A stretch of DNA of 64,000 bases, taken from Utricularia gibba. Taxonomy: Eukaryota; Streptophyta; Magnoliopsida; Lamiales; Lentibulariaceae. Where the stretch lies: assembly GCA_002189035.1 (NCBI GenBank), contig CM007992.1, positions 1,426,001 through 1,490,000 of the forward strand. Reading direction: 5' to 3'. The notes under the pieces were generated by a model that was not told the DNA's origin, ran no database searches, and saw nothing but the letters and a program-made list of their open reading frames with translations. This document shows, one piece after another, positions 20,954 through 34,712 of the stretch; position 1 is the stretch's first letter, and each line of letters starts with the position of its first letter. The position numbers and the translations under genes were made by a program.

Positions 20954-23900
20954 CTAGCCTTCCCTCAGAAATCTTCCAAAATGAAAAAGTTCGCCTTGAT
21001 GACCGGACAGGCAGAATTTCACACGAGAGCATCTCGTTGCCTGCCGTACGATCCTCTCAAGGGGTGAGTGCAGGCAAAGCTGAGGATCCCTCACAGTCGG
21101 ATTGGAATGCAGGATCACGGCATTTACGGCATCTGCCACTAGCTCCCTTTGATGCTGGTGAAGAAGATACTGACAGAGTGATTTGCTCGGTTCCTTGTAT
21201 GCAACTAATGTGGCGCAATCCTGTGAAATGCAGGTTCAAATATTCATCTTGAATAGCGAGCGACGCGACAATTTTGACTGCGAGAGATCTTCACCATACC
21301 TTGAGTAGCTCCTCAGCACCTGGGGGATACTTGAACTTGCAGAATTCACTTGAAAAATAGGCAACGGCTTCTTCTAGCTTGCTTTGCTGCAATACACACA
21401 ACACGGAGACGAGAAAAAAGGGAGTTTTTTTTAGTGCACCATTGCCAATTCCTATTAGCAAAAACTGCATTGTAAAAGTCAATACATGCACCAATGTTCT
21501 AAAACAAAACGTTGTAAGAAATTATTTATATGATTACCCGAATAAGCTCAATAAATTTTTGACAATGTAGAAGAAAACGTATGGTTGATGTGGAGTCCTA
21601 CATAAAAAAAAAAAAACAACAACAACAACAACAACCAATGACATAACGAGTTGATGCATTATGAAAATAGATTAGCAAATAGCAAGAAAAATTGGCGTAC
21701 TAGAGATCTAACACGTCTCATGTACACAACTCAATAATATGATAAACATACTTCTGTGTACACACCTCATCAATATGCTGTTGTTGACTAAGAATAGCCA
21801 ATGATTCGTCAATTTCACCGGAACTTATCATCTGCATGATTCAAGAAGAGAAACAATCAATATAGTATTTTCCTAATATAGACCGACAAATTCAACCATA
21901 ATAGAGAAAAATCACATTTATAGATCATAGTTAAGACCTCAAATAAGTTAAAGACCCGGTACATGATAACAAACAAGACATACGGGAAAAGATAAATAAT
22001 TTTCTTCAAGGATCTATTAAGGACCAGCTAGTATTTGGAAAAGGACAAAAGGAATTTAGCAACATTTGCAGCACCAATTCAAAAAAAAAAAAAAAAAAAG
22101 AGACCTCATGAAAATTCTTAACAGGAGCAGCAGCTTGAGAAATACCTGGCGAAGAGTTTTCCTGACATGCAATGCATACGAAGTGTAATGATCTACACTG
22201 TCATCTGGAATTAATGAAGCCAGATACAAGTCCTTCCTAAACGCATTGTTGAACAGCATCGCAGTTTCTTCGTATCCACAATGCTGAAAGTAGTATTGAA
22301 CTACTCTGGAATACAAAATAGCATACGGTTACACATGCTTCATGATCTGTTATATAAAGAATCTACTTCCTAGACAACATTAAGTAATAACCGTAGGCTC
22401 ACATAATAACATTTGTAACGAACGGACATGGGAATCGGATATGGGATCAAAATTCTCAAAAAGATGCATGTTTACCTGTGACTGTCTTTTGGTGTAATTG
22501 ATATATTGGTATGTTTTTGTGCTTCTTCATAAGCCTACTTGAAGGATGATTAATCAAGTTCATCAGAATTTCCTTAACCGGAAGAGATGAAACCGATGTA
22601 AACAAGACGCAAATGGATATAACATGGCAGAATGTTGGGGTACATGGAAACTAAAATAACAGCAAAAGTATGCTCTTTTTATGTTCAAAGTCCAGGTAGT
22701 GCTATTACAAATTGGAGCGAAACTAATCTAAAAAAGAGAATCTGGATGAAGAAATTAAAGAGCTTCTGCACAAGTAGGACTCACTTTTATATCAAAAAGA
22801 TATGGCTTTTTGCCAAAGTTCACGATCACCCTGCCGCAAGGAAATCAAAGTTAGAGCATTAATGAGGCGGATTGGCTTAAATCTCAAGGATACATGAGTT
22901 TAAAATTTGAGGCCGTGCCTGCTAGAATAGATTTTTAGGATTTCCAAAAAGGATAAATGATAAAAGGCCATCAGGAAATGAATGAAGAAGATGCTTACTC
23001 TTCCCCACTGCTAGCGACAGCAACAGTAGGAAACAATTTTCTCATGACTTCGTTTCTAACCCGGCTTACAATGAAACCATTTTTCCTGAAAATTTAAAGA
23101 AACATACTACCAGTTTGTAGAAATCATACTCCATATGAAATTTATTGTGCGGCCTAGCGTAAGCAACATAGGAGAGTGCATTAATATTTAAGACTAATTG
23201 CAATCCTACGTGAAAAATACTTCGTGTTTTGAATAGTTGATGCCTGCCCCAACCGTATCACCAGCTGCGTAGGTAGCACAAATGTCTCCCGGAGATCCAC
23301 AACAGCGTATCCCCTCTATCCCAGAATATCCATAGCCCTCTTCATCCCTGCAGTATACGAGTCCATCGGCTTGTGTTACCGCTCATTCATATCTAGAAAC
23401 CGACAAAAATGCTGGGTACAAAAAGGTTAAAGTTTAGCCCAACTAATTTATTACTGTACACTTCCGTCATCACGAGTCGCACTCCCGATTAAATTCTTAC
23501 CTTATCATCATTGCATCATTTCAGACATGAAAAGTCAACAATCAAAACACCTCTGCGACAATGCAAGGAACTAACCCAGGGTGGATCCGAAGACGGGCAT
23601 CAGAAGGGGCGAATCCGATAGTAATATTGCCCTCTTGACCGGCATTCTTGACAAACATCTCAAAGTAATAAACGATACATTGAGTTGGCGCCGGGTGATT
23701 CCCCTGAGCCGCTCCAACTTGGCCGGCATTCGAATCAGAATCACGATAGACAATCGAGAGCCTGTCAGGTCCTATTGTCGCGAACCTCTCTTCGACGCGC
23801 ATCGGATCTAACTCCGTCGGAACATCCTCTAAATCATACTCGTCGTTGATCAATGAATTTAGCGGTGCGTCGGGGTTTAAGAATACGGCTGTAGAAGTGT

Positions 23901-23970
23901 GAGACCAGATATCAAGAAAATAGCGTCCGATTACATCAACCGGCGACGCCGACGCCGACGCCGCCGCCAT
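20954..23970 (-). CDS. RanBPM/RanBP9-type SPRY-LisH-CTLH-CRA protein (GID1-like E3 ligase subunit)
   Basis: Nine exons (minus): 23576-23970, 23210-23347, 22999-23085, 22785-22830, 22476-22534, 22146-22305, 21766-21831, 21300-21386 and 20954-21220. They sum to 1305 nt, giving 434 aa with all phases consistent. Exons 1-4 form a SPRY domain (VYYFEMFVKNAGQEGNITIG; GIRCCGSPGD; AGDTVGAGINY; NGFIVSRVRNEV; VIVNFGKKPYLFD). A LisH motif follows (VVQYYFQHCGYEETAMLF, about residues 243-260), then CTLH (GEIDESLAIL) and CRA (QSKLEEAVAYFSSEF; LVAYKEPSKSLCQYL; LVADAVNAVIL). This order is that of RanBPM, a scaffold of the CTLH/GID ubiquitin ligase. The start sits in a GCC-repeat coding MAAASASASPVD. It looks intact. 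Confidence 0.9.
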
Positions 23971-24714
23971 CTTTACGATACAAACGAAACTTGAAATCCT
24001 CAGTCGACGAAGATGAAGACCCCGTCACCGTGTAACTGATTTACAACTTCAACTGATCTCTTCAATGCGAAATGGCGTCCATGTTAATTGCCTCATTGGG
24101 ATGGCGATCTTAACCGTTTCGAAATTTGTACACATCCGACTGCACGTTGCCTTCATATTTTTCTTTTTTAAAACATTTTTTTATTCAAGAATTTTTAAAT
24201 CAAATCCCACGTTTATATTTATAATTCAAAAAACCGTACCATAATTAAGTCAAGGTTTTTATGCGTGGTAATCACCGCCAACCAAAGAAGGCCACAATTT
24301 AGTAATTAGCAATCAATAGGCATCATTAAAGCAGGATTTAACCCAAGTCAAATGTTACCTTGAATTTTTAAAATATATTTGATAAATAATTTTATTAATA
24401 TGTCTATAAAATTGTATTAATTAATGAAAAAAATTCTTTTACTTTAACTTAGTGAAATAATTTTAGAGGAGATGGATGAATCATGACAATTTTAAGAAAA
24501 AATTAACTTGATATGAATATTCATCATTAAATAATTTGCACATTTGAAAAAGAAAATAAAAACATGTAAAGTATAATTAAAATAATCTAGAGAAACTTAA
24601 AGGTAATTAATTTAATAGTATTATTTCATAAAATATATAGTACTCACATTTAAATAAAACTATCGCATAGGGTAATGCTATTGTAGGAAAAAAAATAATT
24701 TCTATTAAACGAAG
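23971..24714. other. RanBPM leader/promoter and VHA-G 3' flank
   Basis: The region upstream of RanBPM is moderately GC-rich to about 24130, then AT-rich. No further gene is seen. Confidence 0.5.
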
Positions 24715-25181
24715 TTACGTTCTCACCGTTGTGATGCAATTGACTAGCAGAGAAACGACTTCAGGGGAGACTCTGGAGGCGGTTTCCTTCAAATCCCGAA
24801 TACTGGATTCCGTTTCTGCTTCAAGCCTCTTTAATGTTGAGTCGGAGCTTCCACTACTCTGTTCACCAATTAAAAAAATGAGATTCTGTCGCGCGGTGCA
24901 ATTGCTGATGATATAGGATCAAACCTCAGCGATGTGCTTTCGGTACTCGGATTCCTGATGCGATCGGTAGGCCGCTACTTCTTTCTCAGCCTCATCTTTC
25001 GCCTGTCTCAGTCTCGCGGTTTTCACTGAAAAAATTGAAATCAGTGCTAATGAAATTTTTTAGATGAATCGTGAGATGAGGAAGTGCGATTACGATCTCT
25101 AGCAGCTTTCACGATTTGCTGTGCCTCGCGCTCCGCCGTCAGTAGCATCTGGATCCCTCCTTGTCCGCGTATCGAATCCAT
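24715..25181 (-). CDS. V-type proton ATPase subunit G (VHA-G)
   Basis: Three exons (minus): 25094-25181, 24925-25025 and 24715-24858, giving 110 aa, the usual family length. It starts [17 protein letters not shown] (family: M-x-S-x-RGQGGIQxLLAAE), followed by [11 protein letters not shown]. Exon 2 is charged and helical ([20 protein letters not shown]), and exon 3 ends [19 protein letters not shown]. Subunit G forms the peripheral stalk with subunit E and links V1 to V0 in the vacuolar and endomembrane proton pump. The in-frame Met 21 codons upstream is outside the family alignment, so I used 25181. Divergent to the SAC gene. Confidence 0.93.
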
Positions 25182-25929
25182 TTCTTGCGGCGTTGTTCGA
25201 TCGCAAAAAATTGAAATGTTGATCGATTTAGCGTCAGCGTCCACACTGAATTCATAAAAAAAGAAGCTATGAAGGAGATATTGCGAATGAATTGATAAAT
25301 TTGTGGAATCCGATTCGCAGAGGACTCCGAAGAACGATGATTACCTCGATGGATTGAATAATGCTTACTTCGCGAACATGAGGAAGAAGGTTTCCCACGA
25401 TATGCAAAATAGAGCTCCAACGCCATTATCGGATCTCACCCCATTTTTTAGGCTCATGTGTTTGAATATTGCTTTATCAACTCATTTTCAGCATTTTCAT
25501 TAAATTTGATGATTATGATTAAAAATTATGATTGGTGCACATTTTCATTTTTGATCAGGTACGTGTTTGTTATGTATGTTTAAACAAAATCGCTGAAATT
25601 AAATTTAATATAAAAAATAATATTTAGAATAAAAATTGCGTGCTGAAACTTTTCAAGTAGCAAGCCTGCAATGGGTGGCCTAATAGACTGTTGAAGAAGG
25701 CCCATTTTGCAAAAGGGGGGGCCGTATGGAGTTCGTTAGAGAGCGGCACGGTGGCAATCCAAATATTTTAGACCGTTCTAAGCGACGGGGGCAGTTGTAG
25801 AAGGGGAAAATGGAGACGGAAATGGCGGAGAGGGAAGTAGTTATCAGAGGCTGCTTCGTTCGACTGAACGAGATGTCATCATTTTGGGATCAAGGTTTCT
25901 CTTTCTCTCTCTAGATGTGTTATCTTAGG
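25182..25929. promoter_or_regulatory. Shared upstream region of VHA-G (minus) and the SAC phosphatase (plus)
   Basis: 748 bp separate the two start codons. The part nearest the SAC gene has an upstream ATG at 25810 that opens a 40-codon frame (start METEMAEREVV) not continuous with the SAC frame without splicing, so it is either a uORF or an alternative first exon. Core promoter elements could not be fixed by eye. Confidence 0.5.
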
Positions 25930-28900
25930 ATGGCTAAATTAGAGGGCGTGAAGTCAAATTCGATGAATTTACCGCCGGCGTTCGGTTTGGGTTCTTCCGT
26001 GGTCCAAAACGTGAAAGATTTGGATGGTTCCTCGGATCCGAAATCCTACTCTTTGGAGAAGTTTCGGCTGTTCGAAACTCGAGCTGTAAGTTTTATTTCT
26101 TTTTGTTTCGGAATTTGGTAGGGAAAAAATTGCTTCTGATTAGTTGTTCCGAATTCCAATGTATTTTTTTCAGTATGATTTATGAGTTGGGTGTCCGGAG
26201 GTGAATGATTCTTACTGAGTGCCGTCGTGGTTCGTTAACTCTTGCGTTTTCCAATTTTGTATTTTCAGAGGTTTTATTTAGTTGGGAGTGATAGAAACAA
26301 AAAGCACTTCCGGGTTTTAAAAATTGACCGAATGGAACCATCCGAGCTTAATATTAGCGAAGACCCAGTAACATATCCACCACAAGAAGCTGCCAACTTG
26401 CTAAATAGAATTTCTGAGGGCAATCGTGCTACTGGAGGATTGAATCTTGTGGCAAAGGTGTATGGCATTGTAGGTGAGTTTGATAATCTGATTCTTAGCG
26501 AGTACACATGATCAGAATATCTACCTTTCGTAACGGGATCATCTCTTTGCATCTTTGCACATTTCAAATCACATTATTTGCTTCTTACTCCTCTTTTCAG
26601 TTTTCCAATAGGTTGCATTAAATTCATGGAGTCATACTATATTATATTGGTGACAAAGCGGCGGCAAGTTGGATCTATTTGTGGGCATGCGATATATAGT
26701 ATTGATGAGACCCAAATGATCACCATTCCACATGTTACTGTTCAGACTGATGTTGCGCAGTCTAAAACTGAGCTACGGTAGTCACATTAGTTTTTGTTGT
26801 TTCCTTCGCTTCCTATGTTTCAGTTTATACTTTTTTGTCTCCTGATGGTATATTGCTGAAATTATTAACATGCTATCTTTGTGTATGCAGGTATAAGAAG
26901 CTTTTATCCAGTCTTGATTTGACCAAGGACTTCTTTTACAGCTACACCTATCCCATAATGCGAAGTTTGCAGAAAAACGTTCTATCCGTTGGTGAAGAAA
27001 AAATGCCATATGATAACATGTTTGTTTGGAATGCTTTTCTGACAAGGCCTATTCGATCCAGATGCAGGAATTCCATTTGGACAATAGCGCTTGTTCATGG
27101 GAACTTCAAACAGGTTTCTCTTTTGCAGAAATAAATGTCCGTAAACTGTGTCCATTTTGATACACAGTGTTTCATTTAATATGCAAATCCATATTGAAAA
27201 CCATATTATATTTTCTACTAAATTAAATCCATGTTCTCAAATCATATTATGTTTCATTATTAGGCGATGCAGATTTTTAATATCATGTGTTTTCTTAATG
27301 TGGTTTAAATGTGATGATTGATAATGATATCCAATTAATCCTTATTTCGTTTTGCTACAGGTTAGATTATCATTTTTTGGTAGAGATTTTAGTCTTGCTG
27401 TGGTTTCCAGACGCTCTCGTCATTTTGCTGGTACACGGTAATATTACATGATTTTTTATCGTTTTTTGTAATGTGTCTTTCTTGTCATCTTCCTGCCTAC
27501 TTATTGCTCTCTTGTTGTGCAGTTATCTAAAAAGAGGGGTTAATGATCATGGGCGGGTAGCGAATGATGTGGAAACTGAACAGATCGTCCTTGATGATGA
27601 AGCTGGGTCATACAAGGGAAAAATGAGTTCCGTTGTACAAATGAGAGGCTCTATCCCACTTTTCTGGTCACAAGAAGCATCAAGATTCAGTCCTAAACCT
27701 GATATTATATGTGAGGAAAATGTTTTTATCTTCTAATTCCTAATATTCATGATCTTCCCATGCCATGTCACTTCGTGTTCTACTCAACCATGTCATTGGT
27801 TCGTGAAGTGCAAAGATATGATCCTACATACGAGGCAACTAGACTGCATTTTGAGAACCTCGCTGAAAGATATGGAAATCCAATCATTGTTCTTAATTTG
27901 ATTAAGGTGTGTGCAAACATCAGTCGTGGGAAGTCTAAATCATCATTGCTATTTGGTTTCCTGATTTCTGAATTTGCCCTCGCGTGCTATTTCTATTCCA
28001 GACAGTTGAGAAAAGGCCTCGGGAAATGATGCTAAGGCGAGAGTTCTACAGTGCTGTGAGCTATCTAAACCAAATTCTTCCCGAGGAAAGTCAAATCAAG
28101 TTTATACATTGGGACTTTCACAAGTTTGCAAAGAGGTCTACAACGAATTTCTAAATTATCATCCATGCCCTTTCTCACTAATATTTTGTACTTGTTCCCA
28201 GCAAATCAGCAAATGTTTTGGCCGTTTTGGGAGGAGTTGCAAGTGAAGCACTTGATTTGACTGGACTTTATTGTAGTGGAAAACGGTCAAATGTGAAGAG
28301 AATGGGTGGCCAGCTTTCTAGGACTAGCACAGGAAGGTTTGTTGTCATTTGATTAATTTATACCTTTTCATCTTTGTTTCTCTCCATCGTCTGATCGGTC
28401 CTCCTTGTTCCTGCTCAGTTTGACAATGCTTTCGCATGTCCTGAACCATCAGCCAAATTTCATCTCCAGTCTCCTCTTTTTCAGTTGTCTGTCCTATTGC
28501 CAATAACACACAAATCTTTTGTCCTTTTTATCTAATAAGGATAGAATGCATGCATCGAAGTGACTACAATATACTTGGATACCTTCTTCTGCATTTTGAC
28601 TCTAAATGTTTTGAAATTGATGTTCAAATTATTGCTTATTTATTTGAAATTAGTTCAGCTATCCTATTGCAGTTTAATTTATGCAGTAACTGGCATGTTA
28701 TTGCTCCTGTGTGCATTCTTTTCTTGTGAGTGAGAGTTAATTCTAATGTACTTTTTATGCGCTGATTTCAGTGCTATCACGTTGACTAAGCAACACAAGG
28801 AGCCTGAAATCAGTCAAGGCAGTAACGTAGCACCACAATTTCAAAGTGGTGTTCTGCGTACAAACTGCATAGACTGCTTAGATCGGACAAATGTTGCACA

Positions 28901-30618
28901 ATATGCTTATGGCTTGGCTGCTCTTGGGCGCCAACTTCATTCACTGGGTTTGACAGATGATCCTAAAGTGGATCCTGACAGCAGCATTGCAGCTGCTGTT
29001 ATGGATATGTACCTGAGCATGGGTGACGCCTTAGCACATCAGTACGGTGGCTCAGCTGCACACAATACAGTATTGGTTTTATCAACATGCTTATTTTTGT
29101 TGGGGTCGTATTTTTCTTGGTAAACGGAGGTTGACAAAACTCCTTTGTTCCTCTTGAACTGTAGGTGTTTCCAGAGAGGCAAGGAAAATGGAAAGCTACA
29201 ACTCAGTCTAGGGAATTCTTAAAGTCTATAAAACGATACTATAGCAACACTTGCACGGATGGGGAAAAGCAAGATGCAATCAATTTGTGAGATGATTTCT
29301 GCCACATGTCTATAGTATCACAACCGTGCCATGTTGTAAACAGACCTCATTTCATGCAGATTCTTGGGTTACTTCCAACCCAAGATGGAAAACCAGCTAT
29401 ATGGGATTTGGATTCAGATTATTATCTTCATTTATCTGGAATTGGAGGTGACTTTGTGCCTATGAGGTAAAATATAAAGTACTGAAACTTTTTCTCAGCA
29501 CTTCCATGGAGGAATTGCAACTGCATGCTGCTCACAGCGATTGTTGGGTCTGTTCTATTGTTTGAGTGACAGCCCTACAGATGAATCCCCTACTCCACTG
29601 GCAGGAATTTCATTGGCACCAATTCCTGCTTGTCAAGAAGACTTCTCGCGAATGAAGCTGACATCATTTGATAAGTTAATAGAAAGAACATGCAGTTTGA
29701 TCAAGAACGTAAGACTTTGCTGCGAGCCTGATCAAAAATCAGGAAATTCTGGGGTGGCGCCTGATGCTGCGTAAGTGACTATTCATACTCCTTGTTTTAT
29801 TGCGAAGAATATGATCAATTCAATTTCGTTTTTATTTTTTTTGGTGGATTTTGTCAGAGAGATACAGCTGAAGAGTCCAAATTGGCTATTTGGCCAGAGG
29901 AAGTTTGAGAATGGCAGCTCTGCATCGAAAATTGGTACCAATGGAACTTCAGATGGTGCTCTGGATGACGAGAAGAAAATCATTGACCTATCAGACCTTG
30001 GCTTATTTTCTCCCGTTGTTGAGAGCAGTGAAAACGATATCTCAAACCAGTTATTCCCTGGCCTCTTAATTTCTCCCCTGCAGCACTTGGGCTGCCAATT
30101 TCCTGCTAAGAAGCTGCTGTCTTTCTACAGATACCATGCAATGACAACAGCATTCACTGAGGCAAACGAATGGTATGGAGGCACTCTAGTCGCTGACTGT
30201 GATGAAAACACTGCAGTTTATCAGCACTATGCTCAGCTCATTCAGGTAAACTGTTTAACGCACCCGATCCAGCCATCATCAGACGCTGCAGCATTCCCGA
30301 TTAACACTACTTTACGCCTTGTTTTTGTTCTTGGGCGTGCAGGGAGCATCCCTGGAGCCCTTCGGGAGTGACCCGGAGAAGGAAAAGTATTACAGTGACC
30401 TTCTTGCCATGAACGAGGTGGATTACTGCATGGATGACGCCGCTGCAGAAGCAAAGATGGATGCCGCCCTCAGGGAGTACGACCGCGCCAGCGCCGATCT
30501 CGGGATTTTCCCCAAGTCGTGCCGCGCGCAGGTTCAGGATCCGAGCCAATTGACGCGATGGATCCTGGGGACAGCAGGCTCCACAAACCCTAGACGCTGC
30601 AAGGGGGGACGAAGCTGA
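25930..30618 (+). CDS. SAC-domain phosphoinositide phosphatase (plant SAC1-5 clade, FIG4-related)
   Basis: Fifteen exons: 25930-26085, 26269-26473, 26612-26777, 26891-27113, 27361-27437, 27523-27710, 27809-27906, 28002-28135, 28202-28336, 28772-29069, 29165-29286, 29360-29466, 29573-29770, 29858-30245 and 30343-30618, about 923 aa. The SAC domain includes [43 protein letters not shown] and [12 protein letters not shown], then the catalytic CX5R motif [12 protein letters not shown] near residue 490 and [17 protein letters not shown]. The clade hydrolyses PtdIns(3,5)P2 and related lipids at endomembranes and affects vacuole and wall traffic. Exon 12 is out of phase by one base: it starts with the family's FLGYFQP in one frame and continues [13 protein letters not shown] in another, as if one C were missing at 29379-29381. 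An alternative acceptor at 29343 would keep a frame but loses the conserved residues. ATG 25915, five codons earlier, is an alternative start. Confidence 0.9.
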
Positions 30619-31444
30619 GTTTTTTTTTTTTTTTTTTTCCTTGTTAATGTTTGCGCGATCCCGGCCCCTCAATTCGGAATAAGTAGTTTCGGGCTGGATT
30701 TAATTATTTGAAAATGTTTTGTAATTGATTTGTGTAGAATATAATGTATCAAATCGTGTTGTACTAAGATAGGAGTTCATGAAAAGATATAGTTTAAAAA
30801 AATCATTACCAAGCATGTCAAATCTTATAATGTATTTGTTATACAATTTGAAGTTGCGTTTATTATGTAAAATATATTTAATTTCGAAAATATATGGATA
30901 GAAGCAATTTAATATTTTAAAACTGTTTTGTATAGGATAAAATTATATTATAAAACTTAATAAAATAAATCATATATTATAAAGTTCAATTATTAAATTA
31001 TTGTATCATAATTTTTCTCATTAATATATTATTTAATCATTAAAATAGAAAGTAAAGAAATTTAATAATTTTTAAATTAATAACATAGTATAAATTTATA
31101 ATTATATTATATAACGATTAAAAATTAGAATTTTCAAAAATAAAAAAAAATTATTTCAGTAAATTATTGAAAAAAATAGCCCCAATATGTGACTTAAGTA
31201 GAAATGATGAGATTAAATTCAAAATTAAGAGTATTAAAAAGAGTTTGATTCATGTATTTTCATACTTGTACTCGAATCGAATCAAAATATAACTCGTGAT
31301 GAATTGATTCGTTGGCTAGCCCAACGGATCAGATTACTGAAATCATCGGGCCCGGTCCATAAGTGCGGGGCCCATTTGTTGAGCCCAAACACGGTTCGCT
31401 TTTGTGATGCTCCTCTCGCGGGGTTTGGTTTTTTCGTCCAGGTA
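30619..31444. other. Intergenic DNA between SAC and CDKAL1-type genes
   Basis: A T-run follows the SAC stop, then about 600 bp of AT-rich DNA, then a GC-richer 5' region of the next gene from about 31310. No other gene. Confidence 0.5.
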
Positions 31445-34400
31445 ATGGGAGATATAGAGGATCTGTTAGTGAACCGAAGTGACGGGCTGCCGGCGGGGTT
31501 TCGGCTGCCGGTGCCGGCTGCGGTCGGAATAAAACCCAGAAATAAGAAGTTAAATGGGTCACTCCAGGAATATCTTAAGAGTTCCGACGGTGTCGTTAAA
31601 ATCCCCGGTACTCAGGTGCTTTTCTTTCTTTTGGTGTCCTTTACATTGCCGTGATGTTGTTTTGAGTATAGGAAAACTCATGCTTTGATTGCTTGTATCT
31701 TTTTCCAGACAATCTACATTAAGACTTTTGGGTGCTCGCATAATCAGGTAAAAAGTTATTGTCCTTTCAAGTATTGGAATTACGTTTGTTAAGGATGATC
31801 TGAGGATTTGTATGGGACACCGTTAATCCATTAATGACTTGAAAAGAAAGATGCTGTACTTATACCGGTGTGAATGTGATCTATGTTGAACTTGGGGGGA
31901 GTGTAATTTCTGATTCATTTAGACGTTCAAATTGCCGATTAACTTGTCCACCTCTAAGAACTTAATAGGGTGTATGCATAAAGTGATACCTGATTTTTCA
32001 AATAAGTGTCTTCACTGGATTTAGTAATAATCTTTTTTTATCTTCGTATTTTTTTTTTTTTTTGTCTCAGAGCGACAGTGAATATATGGCTGGTCAGCTT
32101 TCGGCATTTGGTTATAATTTGAGTGAAAACCCAGATGAAGCAGACCTGTGGCTGATAAACACGTAAGTGTTATATTTGAACTTTTATTTCAGAGTGAAAG
32201 TTTTATATTCTTTTCTTTGCAGGGAATTATTTTGCGTAGCTCCTTTTTTTCTAGTGGATTTTCCAGTTCTCCCTTTCTTCTTGATGGCTGTCCCTTTTTT
32301 TTTTTTTATCACTGAGTTTTTTTGGGTTATCTGGCACAAATAGTCGTCATGATTGTATTCTTTTGGTCCAGCATATTTTAATATCTTCAGATGTACCATT
32401 TTCCTTGTGCAGCTGCACCGTTAAGTCTCCTAGTCAATCAGCAATGGAGACGCTTATATCAAAATGTAGAAGTGCAAAAAAGCCTTTGGTAGTTGCTGGA
32501 TGTGTTCCTCAAGGGAGCCGTGATCTGAAAGAGCTCGAAGGCGTAAGTATAGTTGGAGTACAGCAAATTGATAGAGTTGTTGAAGTTGTTGAAGAGACCC
32601 TTAAAGGTCATGAAGTGCGGCTTTTAACACGAAAGTTATTGCCTGCTCTTGACCTCCCAAAGGTGCATCAATTCAGTGTTGAATAATTCTCAGTTTTGAT
32701 AGTTGTGGGTTCCTTATGTACCTGCTTCTTGATTTTCGGACATGTAAGAAACTCTTTTTTTCTACTCAGGTCAGAAAAAACAAGTTTGTTGAGATTCTTC
32801 CTATTAATGTCGGTTGCTTAGGTGCATGCACATATTGCAAGACGAAGCATGCTCGTGGTCATCTTGGAAGCTACACAGTTGATAGCCTTGTAAGCTACAT
32901 GATGGACAGAATTCTCCTCCTGTAGCAAATCCTTCCTGAGAATTCCAAGCCCATGAATTTTCAGGTTGATCGTGTCCGAAGTGTGATTGCTGATGGTGTC
33001 AAGGATATCTGGTTAAGTAGTGAAGACACTGGTGCATATGGTAATTGATAAATCTACTCCACTCCTTTGCGATTCTTGTGGCCAAACAGCTGTTCGATTT
33101 AGATACTTATTCAACAACTTATGGTGTTCGTGTTCAATTTTCAGGCCGTGATATTGGAGTTAACCTTCCGATTTTGCTGAATTCTTTAGTAGCAGAGCTC
33201 CCTCCTGATGGAAGCACCATGCTAAGAATTGGAATGACCAACCCCCCATACATTCTTGAGCATTTGGAACAGATAGCTGATGTGCTGCGACATCCTTGCG
33301 TGTATACTTTTCTTCACGTGCCAGTTCAGTCAGGGAGTGACACTATCTTGACTGTGAGAACTTGGCTTCCTTCACACCATATGGAGTACCTTCTGTACAA
33401 TAGAACTTGTAGGATATAAGTGATCTTTGATTCTTGTATTCAGGCTATGAACCGTGAGTATACTGTCAGTGAGTTTAGAAAGGTGGTTGATACATTGATA
33501 CAACTAGTTCCTGGAATGCAGATAGCTACTGATATCATTTGTGGATTCCCTGGTATTCACATTTGTAGCTAATCCTGGTGTGCCTGATATGATTAAGATG
33601 GATTTCATTAATTTACTTTCAACATACTCCAATTTACGATTAGCTGTTTGTGTTCCAGGGGAAACTGATGAAGATTTCGAACAAACGGTAAATCTCATCA
33701 AGGAATACAAGTTCCCTCAAGTGCATATCTCACAGTTCTATCCTCGCCCTGGTTGGTTTTCACCTTTTGGCTGGATTGACAAATGATATTTTGTTTCTCA
33801 GTGATGTTAATATTCAACCTGATATAGGCACACCGGCTGCAAGGATGAAGAAGGTCCCAAGTAATGTGGTGAAGCAACGTAGCCGTGAGTTGACTGCCAT
33901 ATTCGAATCATTTACACCATACCTGGGATATGAAGGAAAAGTCGAAAGGATATGGATTACAGACGTTGCCACAGATGGAACTCACTTGGTAATTATCTTT
34001 TATAGCTGGCAAATATGCAACATCATGAACAAAACTTATATTTGGTTAAAGATGGTCGTAGTCCCTGTAAAAACTTTTAAGAACCGCATTCTGAGCGACC
34101 TTGGTTGAATATGAAAAAGAAACCAGATTCTTAGACAGCCAAATGGGAGTGCATATACCATCATGTTTTTTGCAGTTATCTCAAAATGTGATCGATCATC
34201 TGTGTTCCTTTAGGTTGGTCACACCAAGGGGTACGTTCAGGTTCTTGTGGATGGTTCCAAAAGCTTGCTTGGGACATCAGCAATGGTGAAGATAACATCC
34301 GTCGGAAGGTGGTCCGTTTTTGGAGAGGTGCTCGAAGTCCTCGACAAACAAATAGTCACAAATGCATCCGCAAGGGAAGAAGGATGCGCATGCTCCGCAG

Positions 34401-34675
34401 CAAAGGAGACCTGTTGTTCATCCCAGACAGGGATTTGTGAAGACAGAGCAGATACACAATCAAAGTCAGTTGAAGACAACAGAAACCAGAAGTCCAGTGA
34501 ATTGTTGCTTCGAAAGGGGAAAAAACCCGTGCAAAATGAGGCAGTGGAAGTAAATGAAAAGCAAGAAACATCTCTTCAGATCCAAAGGTGGGGCTTCGTT
34601 GATGTAGCTCTAGTTACTGGTCTTGTCTGCAGCTTGTTGATTATCATGGCTATTGTCTTCTTCCATTTGGACTAA
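31445..34675 (+). CDS. CDKAL1-type tRNA threonylcarbamoyladenosine methylthiotransferase
   Basis: Eleven exons (31445-31615, 31709-31747, 32071-32162, 32413-32662, 32770-32889, 32965-33040, 33145-33353, 33444-33552, 33659-33751, 33828-33988, 34214-34675), 593 aa, all phases consistent. The MTTase N-domain carries three cluster Cys ([13 protein letters not shown]66; [11 protein letters not shown]102; VAGCVPQG C131). The radical SAM domain has [15 protein letters not shown] (C200, C204, C207). [33 protein letters not shown] and [14 protein letters not shown] are family motifs. A TRAM-like region follows (about [12 protein letters not shown] to [13 protein letters not shown]). The C-terminus ends in one membrane helix ([20 protein letters not shown]), as in animal CDKAL1. 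The enzyme makes ms2t6A37 in tRNAs reading ANN codons, using SAM and Fe-S clusters; the tail suggests ER anchoring. A Mutator-like element starts 38 bp after the stop. Confidence 0.94.
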
Positions 34676-34712
34676 CAACCGTCAGTGTCCCAGTGTTTTG
34701 ATGCTGCTTTGG

